Positions 1-5,872 of a stretch of 18,637 bases of DNA are shown piece by piece. The translations under genes were made by a program, and so were the position numbers. The stretch is from JABDGZ01 sp964483785 (GTDB taxonomy: Bacteria; Omnitrophota; Gorgyraeia; Zapsychrales; Fredricksoniimonadaceae): positions 1 to 18,637 of the forward strand of contig CAZACW010000043.1 of assembly GCA_964483785.1 (NCBI GenBank), read 5' to 3'. How positions within the stretch are numbered: the first letter of the stretch is position 1; the number at the start of each line of letters is the position of its first letter. A model generated the notes under the pieces. It was not told the origin of the DNA, did no database searches, and saw only the letters and a list, made by a program, of their open reading frames with translations.

Positions 1-590
1 CCTTCCGGATAGATCAGACTCGATGTGATCTGCTTTAACATGTAGTCTTCGGCCAATAAGTCCCTTCCCATCTCGGTTTGGCCAAAGGCATCAGGGATAA
101 TCCTGTTTTTCTCGTAAGGTGAAAGGTTGACCCAAAGATCTTTTTCGGGAATCGTTAATGAGGCTAAGAAATACTTGATCAGTTTGTTAGCTTCTTGCTT
201 TAAGTCGTTAGGTGATTTCCCTGGGGTGCTTTCAGATTCAGCGGTTGATTTGGTTGGCAGCGTGCGAGCAACTGCGAGTGTCCGGCTTGAGGACCTTGGG
301 GACACGTCCCTGGAAAGCGGGACATGTCCCCTGGTTGGCAGCGCTGAATCGCCTTGGTCTAAGATAAAATCAAAACGAAAGGGATTGTCAGGATGGACTT
401 TAAGGCCTTTAAAAATGGGCGGATTGAATGCCTTGCTTAAATTGACCATGGTCCCAGGCGCGGGCAAAACAAATTCCCCGCCTAAAGGCGAGGCAAGCCC
501 GCCTGAAGGCGAAGCTTGGATTACAGGCAAAGGGCCTGCAACATCCAGGGTAAAAGCCAATATTATGAAAATGACCGCTTTATTCCTCAT
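1..590 (-). CDS. Exported protein, N-terminal part (partial; paralogue of the 1088-residue protein at 6567-9833)
   Basis: Reading leftward from the ATG at 590, the frame stays open for 196 codons to the window edge, so the 3' end is missing. Residues 1-26 look like a Sec signal peptide (MRNKAVIFIILAFTL..., likely cut after VIQA). The rest aligns by eye with the start of the 1088-residue protein: shared stretches include PGxM near residue 45, KYFLASLT, WVNLSPYE, TEMGRDLLA and DYxLKQI. Function is unknown. Compared with the paralogue there are two local expansions, both made of palindromic repeats kept in frame: a Ser-Pro-Gly-rich stretch at residues 27-39, right after the signal peptide, and about 30 residues at 83-113. 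No Shine-Dalgarno sits at the usual distance; GGAGG lies 15 nt upstream. The plus-strand frame at 127-594 is antisense to this gene and is not a gene. The coding assignment is strong, the function open. Confidence 0.85.
   Translation of the reverse strand, partial: MRNKAVIFIILAFTLDVAGPLPVIQASPSGGLASPLGGEFVLPAPGTMVNLSKAFNPPIFKGLKVHPDNPFRFDFILDQGDSALPTRGHVPLSRDVSPRSSSRTLAVARTLPTKSTAESESTPGKSPNDLKQEANKLIKYFLASLTIPEKDLWVNLSPYEKNRIIPDAFGQTEMGRDLLAEDYMLKQITSSLIYPE
251..343. repeat. In-frame 81-bp insertion with 12-bp direct repeats and a GGGACA/TGTCCC hairpin
   Basis: TGGTTGGCAGCG occurs at 251-262 and again at 332-343, exactly 81 bp (27 codons) apart. Between them, 298-310 (GGGGACACGTCCC) and 319-331 (GGGACATGTCCCC) form inverted arms with one mismatch and an 8-nt loop. 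The reading frame of the exported protein passes straight through. The paralogue lacks these residues. The layout fits insertion of a small palindromic element or a local duplication; which of the two cannot be decided from one copy. Confidence 0.6.
474..512. repeat. Pair of short GCCTNAAGGC palindromes inside a coding frame
   Basis: Two adjacent near-palindromes, CCCCGCCTAAAGGCGAGG and CCCGCCTGAAGGCG, are separated by a few bases. On the minus strand they are translated as two similar peptide blocks (SPSGGL and SPLGGE) just after the predicted signal peptide cleavage site. The paralogue at 6567-9833 has only a short hydrophobic stretch here, so the pair looks like an insertion tolerated in a linker. 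Confidence 0.6.
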
Positions 591-609
591 ATGAAAATTA
601 TGCAACCTC

Positions 610-658
610 CACAACCCCCGGGGTTGTGACGGTGACCTCCGCAACCCCGGGGTTGCGG
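610..658. repeat. REP-like palindromes, CAACCCC(C)GGGGTTG family, locus 1 (two units)
   Basis: The gap 591-742 (152 nt) between the ribE 3' end and the partial exported-protein gene holds CACAACCCCCGGGGTTGTG at 610-628 (9-bp arms) and the perfect 20-nt palindrome CCGCAACCCCGGGGTTGCGG at 639-658. Both are preceded by the same CCTCC. The same family recurs at 6562-6592 and 13390-13441. Neither hairpin has a T-run after it, so termination is uncertain. Apart from a repeated ACTATAAAT at about 669-689 I see nothing else in the gap. Confidence 0.8.
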
Positions 659-742
659 AAGTTTTCAACTATAAATATGGACTATAAATTGAAGAAATGC
701 AAGTGCTGGGGAGCGGTGTGCAGAAAACGCGGGAAAGCGCAA

Positions 743-1321
743 TTATGGCTGAAAAAGATATTTTGCTAAAATGTCGGTTTCAATATTGACCAAGTCCCCT
801 TTCTTTTTTAGGCCCAGGGTCGTGGCCTTGAGCGTATAGGGGATCAAATAAACGTCTACTCGGCCTTTCCCCACCTTGCCGACGGTCAGGCTGATGCCAT
901 CGACAGTGACCGAACCCTTGGGCACAAAATACTTGCGGTTGGCCCGGCTCACCTGAAGGCGCAGGGCCACCCAGTTTTTTTCCCTGCCGATGCCTTGAAT
1001 CCGCGCCGCCTCATCCACATGCCCGGTGACAAAATGGCCCCCTAAGCGGCTGCCGGCCTTTAAAGCCAATTCCAAATTGACCTTGCCGCCTTGGCCTAAA
1101 TGGCGCAGGGACGTTTGGGCAATGGTTTCCTTCATCAATTCAAAACCAATCACCCTGCCCTTGCGCGCTGACGCGGTAAGACAGACCCCGCTCACCGCGA
1201 CGCTGTCCCCTAATTTGACCCTGGAGGCCAAGGGGCCCATGTCAATGCTGAAAACCAAAAGGTTTTTCTTAGCGGTGATGTTCTTGATGGTGCCGATATG
1301 CTCAATGATGCCGGTGAACAT
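743..1321 (-). CDS. ribE: Riboflavin synthase, alpha chain
   Basis: Catalyses the last step of riboflavin synthesis, dismutation of two 6,7-dimethyl-8-ribityllumazine molecules to riboflavin and the pyrimidinedione, in the cytoplasm. The 192-residue protein has the family's tandem lumazine-binding barrels: it opens with the classic MFTGIIEHIG, and the second repeat begins near GHFVTGHVDE, followed by VTVDGISLTV. Length is slightly below the usual 200 to 215. The ATG at 1321 is preceded by GAGG at a spacing of 8. It is the last gene of the ribBA-ribH-nusB-PHP-ribD-ribE operon, 36 nt after ribD. No convincing intrinsic terminator follows; the palindromes at 610-658 are the nearest structure. 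Confidence 0.96.
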   Translation of the reverse strand: MFTGIIEHIGTIKNITAKKNLLVFSIDMGPLASRVKLGDSVAVSGVCLTASARKGRVIGFELMKETIAQTSLRHLGQGGKVNLELALKAGSRLGGHFVTGHVDEAARIQGIGREKNWVALRLQVSRANRKYFVPKGSVTVDGISLTVGKVGKGRVDVYLIPYTLKATTLGLKKKGDLVNIETDILAKYLFQP

Positions 1322-1357
1322 GGATATGCCTCGGATTCCCCTTGCGCGCCAGCGGCG

Positions 1358-2386
1358 TTATGGTTTGAGATATCCCTGGACCAAAATATCTTCGCCTATT
1401 TTTTCAATCTGCATATCTTTTAAACAGACCATGCGATCTATACGTTTCGACGTCAAACCGCGCACACTGCCCATGCCTTCGCCCATGATTTTAGGCGCTG
1501 TGTAAATCATCATTTTATCAACCAGGCCGCGCCGCAGGGCATGACCAACCACGGCCCCGCCGCCTTCGATGAGAAGGCTGCTCACCCCCTGCTTTCCCAA
1601 GGTTTTTAAAACCCATTGTAAATCAATCTTACCTTGATACAGCGGCGCATTTTTACGTGTATAGACCAGGACATCTTCAGGACGCGCGCCTTGATAAAGA
1701 CGGGCGCGTCGAGGCATTTTCCCGTGCGTGTCCAAAACAATTTTCTTGATGCGTTTGGCAGGCGTCGCCTTTAAACTGGGATCATCATTAAGCACGGTAT
1801 TGATTCCCACCAAAATGGCATCAAACCCGAATCTCAAGCGCCGCGCATAATCCCGGGCTGCCCGGGATGTGATCCATTGGGACCGGCCGTCGGCCAAGGC
1901 GATTTTTCCGTCGATGGTCTGGGCGATTTTGGCAGTGACAAAAGGACGGCCGGACGTAATCCAGCAGTGAAAAGCCTCGTTCATGCGCGTTAATTCATCC
2001 GCCAGCAAGCCGCTTTCCACATCCAGGCCCTGCTTTTTCAAAAACTTCAAAGATTTCCCATGATTGAGCGGATTAGGGTCCAGCGCGCCGACCACCACCT
2101 TTTTGATCCCGGCCGCAAGAATGGCCTGGGTGCAAGGCGGAGTACGTCCATAATGGCCGCAAGGCTCCATGGTCACATACAAGGTACAGCCCTTAGCCTT
2201 GGGTCCGGCTTTTTTGATGGCATCCACTTCCGCGTGGTCCCCGCCGCAATAATGGTGATACCCTTGGGCCACGACGCGGCCGTTCTTGACCAAAACAGCG
2301 CCGACCATGGGATTGGGCGATGTCCTGCCCCATCCTTTCAAGGCCAACTGCCAGGCGAGATTCATGCAGGCAAGTTCATGGCTCAT
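1358..2386 (-). CDS. ribD: Bifunctional diaminohydroxyphosphoribosylaminopyrimidine deaminase / 5-amino-6-(5-phosphoribosylamino)uracil reductase
   Basis: Performs steps two and three of riboflavin synthesis: deamination of the GTP-derived pyrimidine, then NADPH-dependent reduction of the ribose side chain. The N-terminal deaminase domain (about 1-145) shows the zinc site: His51-Ala-Glu53 and PCGHYGRTPPC with Cys76 and Cys85. The reductase domain (about 148-342) starts at RPFVTAKIAQTIDGKIA and includes SQWITS, DAILVGINTVLNDDPSL and the late LLIEGGGAV motif. At 342 residues both domains are complete though compact. The ATG at 2386 overlaps the PHP gene's stop by 4 nt (ATGA), which suggests translational coupling. 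It is a core member of the riboflavin operon. Confidence 0.97.
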   Translation of the reverse strand: MSHELACMNLAWQLALKGWGRTSPNPMVGAVLVKNGRVVAQGYHHYCGGDHAEVDAIKKAGPKAKGCTLYVTMEPCGHYGRTPPCTQAILAAGIKKVVVGALDPNPLNHGKSLKFLKKQGLDVESGLLADELTRMNEAFHCWITSGRPFVTAKIAQTIDGKIALADGRSQWITSRAARDYARRLRFGFDAILVGINTVLNDDPSLKATPAKRIKKIVLDTHGKMPRRARLYQGARPEDVLVYTRKNAPLYQGKIDLQWVLKTLGKQGVSSLLIEGGGAVVGHALRRGLVDKMMIYTAPKIMGEGMGSVRGLTSKRIDRMVCLKDMQIEKIGEDILVQGYLKP

Positions 2387-3204
2387 ACCCTTGCCCCGCG
2401 CAATTGCTCGACCACATCAGAAGGGACCGTGCGTTTGCCGATATAGGTATAGGGCTTGGCCTTGCCGTGCGCGTCTGATCCGCCGGTGGCGATCAATCCG
2501 TGCTTTTGGGCGATGCGCTCGTAGAATTGGGTCACTGTGTTGATGGTATTGGGATAATACACTTCCAGGCCTTTGAGGCCGGCGGCCACCAAACGCGGGA
2601 TAAGCTCGTCCTTCTGGGTCAGCATGGGATGCGCCATCACCGCCACCCCGCCGCTCGCGTTGATCAGGTCTATGGCCTCAAAAGGGGTCTGCTTGTATTT
2701 GGGCGCATAGCCCGGGCACCCTGGGCCGATGTATTTTTCAAAGGCGGATTTGATGTCCGTGACCCAGCCTTTTTGAAACAGCATCATGGCCAAATGCGCC
2801 CTGCCCACGGCCCTGGATTTAGTCAGGGCACTGACTTCCTCATATTCGATATTATTGACGCCGATGCTCTTAAGATTCAGGATCATCTGCTTCATGCGCT
2901 TGACCCTGGCCTCTAAAAACAGATCGATTTTCTCAACCAACGGCCCTTGTTCAAAATCAACGAAATAGCCCAGGACATGGATGTCCGTGTTTTCGAATTC
3001 CGACGACAATTCCACCCCCGGCACCACTTCCAGGGCATGGGCCTTGGCTGCCGCCACGGAGGGCGCAACGCCCTCGACAATATCATGGTCGGTGATGGCA
3101 ATGGCAGAGAGCCCTGCCGCCAGCGCCTCGTCCACGACTTCCTGCGGGGAAGCGGTGCTGTCGGAATAAAAGGTATGGATGTGAAGATCTGACTTGCCGG
3201 GCAT
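2383..3204 (-). CDS. PHP-domain phosphoesterase (RNase AM / nucleoside 3',5'-bisphosphate phosphatase-like)
   Basis: A 273-residue protein of the PHP superfamily, metal-dependent phosphoesterases of the YciV/TrpH type. The metal-binding residues are visible: DLHIHTFYSDS (His8, His10, Asp15), ITDHD (Asp39, His40), PGVELSSEF (Glu65), an IHVLGY histidine at 76, AVMAHP, and TGGSDAHG near the C terminus. Characterised relatives act on nucleoside 3',5'-bisphosphates and on the 5' ends of short RNAs; the exact substrate here is inferred. The gene starts 2 nt after the nusB stop and overlaps ribD by 4 nt, so it is co-transcribed with riboflavin genes. No link between PHP chemistry and flavin synthesis is shown by the sequence. 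Confidence 0.88.
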   Translation of the reverse strand: MPGKSDLHIHTFYSDSTASPQEVVDEALAAGLSAIAITDHDIVEGVAPSVAAAKAHALEVVPGVELSSEFENTDIHVLGYFVDFEQGPLVEKIDLFLEARVKRMKQMILNLKSIGVNNIEYEEVSALTKSRAVGRAHLAMMLFQKGWVTDIKSAFEKYIGPGCPGYAPKYKQTPFEAIDLINASGGVAVMAHPMLTQKDELIPRLVAAGLKGLEVYYPNTINTVTQFYERIAQKHGLIATGGSDAHGKAKPYTYIGKRTVPSDVVEQLRGARV

Positions 3205-3206
3205 GG

Positions 3207-3629
3207 CTAATTTTGGGGCTCGACGATTTCTTTTTTGTGGATTTTATCGAGGATGCCGTTGACGAATTTGCTGGATTCCAAATCGCCGTATTTTTTGGCC
3301 AGCTCCACCGCCTCGTTGATGGCCACCTTAGGCGGGATGCCCGGGGCGTGCTGCAATTCGTACAAGCCGATGCGCATCACGTTGCGGTCGATGATGGCCA
3401 TGCGCTTGATCTGCCAATTGGTGGCGTAATCGGAAATCTTGTGGTCAATGTCCTTAAGATGGCCGGCCACACCCTTGGCCAGAAGATTGGCGTAGGTGAT
3501 GATTTCCTCGTCCTTGGTCTCTTCGGCCTGCCAATAAGAGTCCACCACGGCCTCCATGAGACGCTTGGTGATGTCAAACTGATACAAGATCTTTAAGGCG
3601 TGCTCACGCGCAAGGGTCCGGCGTCTCAT
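3207..3629 (-). CDS. nusB: Transcription antitermination factor NusB
   Basis: A small all-helical RNA-binding protein of 140 residues, the normal length. It pairs with NusE (ribosomal protein S10) at boxA sites for antitermination of rRNA operons. Recognisable features are the N-terminal RRRTLAREHALKILYQFD, the central IDHKISDYATNWQIKRMAIIDRNVMRIGLYEL and PPKVAINEAVELAKKYGDLESSKFVNGILDKI, all typical of NusB. The ATG at 3629 overlaps the ribH stop (ATGA). A ribH-nusB pair is a conserved arrangement in many bacteria, and here nusB is embedded within the riboflavin operon. Confidence 0.96.
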   Translation of the reverse strand: MRRRTLAREHALKILYQFDITKRLMEAVVDSYWQAEETKDEEIITYANLLAKGVAGHLKDIDHKISDYATNWQIKRMAIIDRNVMRIGLYELQHAPGIPPKVAINEAVELAKKYGDLESSKFVNGILDKIHKKEIVEPQN

Positions 3630-4066
3630 AATTTCCTAAAAAGAGCGGCCATCTCAACAGCGGCGCGGGCGCAGGCGCGGCCTTTATTGTCCGCGCTTCT
3701 GTTCCTTGAGCGCGCCCTGGCCTGGGCCACGGTGTCCGTCGTCAATACGCCCATGATCACCGGTTTTTCGCAGATAAGCCCCGCTTCCATGATGCCGCGG
3801 CCGCATTCATTGGCCACGACTTCAAAATGGTAGGTCTCGCCGCGGATCACGGCCCCTAAGCAGATCACGGCGTCGATGTTCCTGCGTTTGCCGATTTTGA
3901 GGGCAGCCAAGGGGATTTCCAGAGCACCAGGCACCCAGACCGTGGTGATTTGCCGCTCCTTGAGGCCAAGTGCATGCAGTTCATCCAGGCAGGATTTCAG
4001 CAGGCCCCGGGTGATGAAATCATTGAAACTCGAGGCGATGACGGCGACGCAGGGGGATTTTTTCAA
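3626..4066 (-). CDS. ribH: 6,7-dimethyl-8-ribityllumazine synthase
   Basis: Condenses 5-amino-6-ribitylaminouracil with 3,4-dihydroxy-2-butanone 4-phosphate to the lumazine substrate of RibE. The 146-residue protein shows SSFNDFIT near the N terminus, VPGALEIPLAA, GAVIRGETYHFEVVANE (with the catalytic histidine), GVLTTDTVAQA and NKGRACARAA, all lumazine synthase hallmarks. The start is a TTG codon at 4066 in a TTGA overlap with the ribBA stop; no in-frame ATG lies nearby and the protein would be truncated by a later start. The non-ATG start may lower initiation and tie translation to RibBA. The N terminus is a little shorter than in many homologues. Confidence 0.95.
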   Translation of the reverse strand: MKKSPCVAVIASSFNDFITRGLLKSCLDELHALGLKERQITTVWVPGALEIPLAALKIGKRRNIDAVICLGAVIRGETYHFEVVANECGRGIMEAGLICEKPVIMGVLTTDTVAQARARSRNRSADNKGRACARAAVEMAALFRKL

Positions 4067-5265
4067 AGAATATGGCCTAACTTGTCTTTTTTGGTCTTCA
4101 AATAATTTTGGTTGACGGGATTATGCGGGATGGCAATCGGCACCCGTTCGGTGACGGACAATCCATACCCTTCCAGGCCCACGATTTTACGGGGATTGTT
4201 TGTCAGCAAACGGATCTGCTTGACCCCCAGATCAACCAGGATCTGGGCGCCGATGCCGTAATCGCGCAGGTCCGCGGCAAAACCCAGGGCCTGATTGGCC
4301 TCGACCGTGTCCATCCCGTCGTCCTGCAAATTATACGCTTTGAGCTTATTGACTAAACCGATGCCCCGGCCCTCGTGCTGGCGGATATAAAGCAAAATCC
4401 CCTGGCCTTTCTCGTTAATGGCCTTCATGGCGGCCTTTAACTGGCTGTTGCAGTCGCAGCGCAGGGACCCAAAAACATCGCCGGTGAGGCATTCGGACTG
4501 GGCCCGCACCAAGACCGGATTCTGGCCGTCGATGGTGCCTTTGACCAAGGCCACATGGATGACGCCGTCGACCAGGGACTCATACGCCACCATCTTGAAT
4601 TCCCCGGATTCCGTCGGCAATTGCACCTCTTCCACGCGCTGGACCAGTTTTTCCGTTTTGCGGCGGTGCTCGATGAGGCTGTCGATGGTGCAGATTTTCA
4701 ATTTGTGCTTTTGCGCGAATTTGATCAAGTCCTGGGTGCGGGCCATGGTGCCGTCATCATTCATGATCTCGCAGATGACGCCGGCGGGATAAAGGCCGGC
4801 CATGCGCATCAAGTCCACCGAGGCCTCGGTGTGCCCCGCGCGCACCAGCACCCCTCCGCGGCGGGCGCGCAGGGGAAACAAATGCCCGGGGGTCACCAGA
4901 TCGCTGGCCTTGGATTTCGGATCGATGAGGACATGGACGGTCTTGGCCCTGTCCGCGGCGGAAATGCCGGTGGTGACCCCGAAGGCCGCGTCCACAGACA
5001 CGGTCCAGGCCGTGTTGCAGCGCTGGTGCTTGGTGTTGTAATCTTCCTTCATCGGATGAAGGTCCAGATCATTCAAACGCGCATCTTCCATGGGTACGCA
5101 GATCAGCCCCCGCGCTTCCCTGGCCATGAAATTGACGGCATCGGCGCTGATGAATTGGGCGGCGATCAGCACATCCCCCTCGTTTTCACGGCCCTCATCA
5201 TCCATGACAATGACCATGCGGCCGGATTGAAGGTCTTGGATCACTTCAGCAATGGAATTGAACAT
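4063..5265 (-). CDS. ribBA: Bifunctional 3,4-dihydroxy-2-butanone 4-phosphate synthase / GTP cyclohydrolase II
   Basis: Supplies both precursors of riboflavin: DHBP from ribulose 5-phosphate and the pyrimidine from GTP. Residues 1-200 are the DHBP synthase domain, with DDEGRENEGD at 22-31, HQRCNTAWTVSVDA near 80-93 and RAGHTEASVDL around 142-152. Residues 205-400 are GTP cyclohydrolase II, with the zinc cysteines at 259, 270 and 272 (ECLTGDVFGSLRCDC), RQHEGRGIGL at 295-304 and TNNPRKIVGLEGYGL. Length (400) is normal for the fusion. The ATG at 5265 has GGAG 7 nt upstream. It is first in the operon, behind a near-consensus promoter. The short leader leaves no room for an FMN riboswitch. Confidence 0.98.
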   Translation of the reverse strand: MFNSIAEVIQDLQSGRMVIVMDDEGRENEGDVLIAAQFISADAVNFMAREARGLICVPMEDARLNDLDLHPMKEDYNTKHQRCNTAWTVSVDAAFGVTTGISAADRAKTVHVLIDPKSKASDLVTPGHLFPLRARRGGVLVRAGHTEASVDLMRMAGLYPAGVICEIMNDDGTMARTQDLIKFAQKHKLKICTIDSLIEHRRKTEKLVQRVEEVQLPTESGEFKMVAYESLVDGVIHVALVKGTIDGQNPVLVRAQSECLTGDVFGSLRCDCNSQLKAAMKAINEKGQGILLYIRQHEGRGIGLVNKLKAYNLQDDGMDTVEANQALGFAADLRDYGIGAQILVDLGVKQIRLLTNNPRKIVGLEGYGLSVTERVPIAIPHNPVNQNYLKTKKDKLGHIL

Positions 5266-5311
5266 GATTTTTCTCCGAAAATAAAGCCCTCTTCATCGAG
5301 GGGAAGAAAAA

Positions 5312-5340
5312 AGTATAAGCCCAAAAATAGGGCTTGTCAA
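5312..5340 (-). promoter_or_regulatory. Sigma70-type promoter of the riboflavin operon, with inverted repeat in its spacer
   Basis: Read on the minus strand: TTGACA (5340-5335), exactly 17 nt, TATACT (5317-5312). The spacer is filled by AAGCCC-7 nt-GGGCTT (5317-5335), a perfect 6-bp inverted repeat that would suit a dimeric repressor. Transcription would start near 5305, giving a leader of about 40 nt that begins with a small hairpin (CCCTC/GAGGG, 5287-5302) and carries GGAG at 5273-5276 before the ribBA ATG. Confidence 0.8.
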
Positions 5341-5362
5341 TCGATTTCCCCGTCCCTATAAT
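5334..5362 (+). promoter_or_regulatory. Sigma70-type promoter of cinA and the methyltransferase gene
   Basis: TTGTCA (5334-5339), exactly 17 nt, TATAAT (5357-5362). The -35 box overlaps the -35 box of the opposite ribBA promoter by five bases, so polymerase binding at the two promoters is expected to be mutually exclusive. Predicted start near 5369, about 30 nt before the cinA ATG at 5399; that leader shows no Shine-Dalgarno. Confidence 0.78.
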
Positions 5363-5398
5363 GGTTTCCATTGTTATAACCTCTTATATTTTAATACG

Positions 5399-5860
5399 AT
5401 GCGTCTCGAAGAAAAAATCCTTCATCATTTGACCATGGCCCGCAAGACCCTGGCCGTGGCCGAATCCTGTACCGGCGGCCTGATCAGCCATCTTTTGACC
5501 AATATCCCCGGGTCCTCGGCGTATTACGTATTGGGCGTGATTGCCTATGATAACGCGGCCAAGACCAGGATCCTGGGCGTCCCTTCTGCTCTTTTCCAAA
5601 AGCACGGCGCGGTCAGCGGCCCTGTGGCCAAGGCCATGGCCCTTGGTGCGCGCAAAATCCTTAAAACAGATTACGGATTGGCTGTCACCGGCATTGCCGG
5701 CCCGGGCGGCGCAACGCCGGGCAAGCCCAAGGGATTGGTCTTTATCGCGCTTTCCGGCCCCAGGAACACCGTCGTCAAAAAATTTCTCTTTAAAGGCCGG
5801 CGCCTTGCCGTCAAACAACAGGCCGCTCAAACAGCCCTAAAAATGCTGGCCAAGCCATAG
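5399..5860 (+). CDS. pncC: CinA C-terminal domain family protein (PncC-type nicotinamide-nucleotide amidase)
   Basis: A stand-alone CinA-C domain of 153 residues. Family members deamidate nicotinamide mononucleotide to nicotinate mononucleotide in pyridine nucleotide salvage. Motifs visible: LAVAESCTGGLISHLLTNIPGSS near the N terminus, YVLGVIAYDNAAKTRILGVP, HGAVSGPVAKAMALGARK and AVTGIAGPGGATPGKPKGLVFIAL. The N-terminal molybdopterin-binding-like domain of full CinA is absent, as in E. coli PncC. The ATG at 5399 lies about 30 nt from the predicted transcription start and lacks a clear ribosome binding site. The methyltransferase gene begins 12 nt downstream. cinA often neighbours pgsA and recA; here it has been separated from pgsA. 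Confidence 0.92.
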   Translation: MRLEEKILHHLTMARKTLAVAESCTGGLISHLLTNIPGSSAYYVLGVIAYDNAAKTRILGVPSALFQKHGAVSGPVAKAMALGARKILKTDYGLAVTGIAGPGGATPGKPKGLVFIALSGPRNTVVKKFLFKGRRLAVKQQAAQTALKMLAKP

Positions 5861-5872
5861 CATTCCGCTATA

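Noticed and set aside
127..594. Plus-strand open frame of 155 codons
   Set aside because: It is antisense to the partial exported-protein gene, which aligns with a paralogue; the plus-strand product has no recognisable features.
660..742. Intrinsic terminator right after ribE
   Set aside because: Only a weak GCG/CGC stem followed by GTTTTC is present; the stem is too short to call.
4555..5361. Plus-strand open frame of 268 codons opposite ribBA
   Set aside because: Antisense shadow of a well-conserved gene; composition is rich in His, Gly and Asp, as expected from the reverse of a GC-rich coding sequence.
5266..5398. FMN riboswitch expected ahead of ribBA
   Set aside because: The space between the promoter and ribBA is about 40 nt and shows none of the conserved aptamer words; only a small 5-bp hairpin is present.
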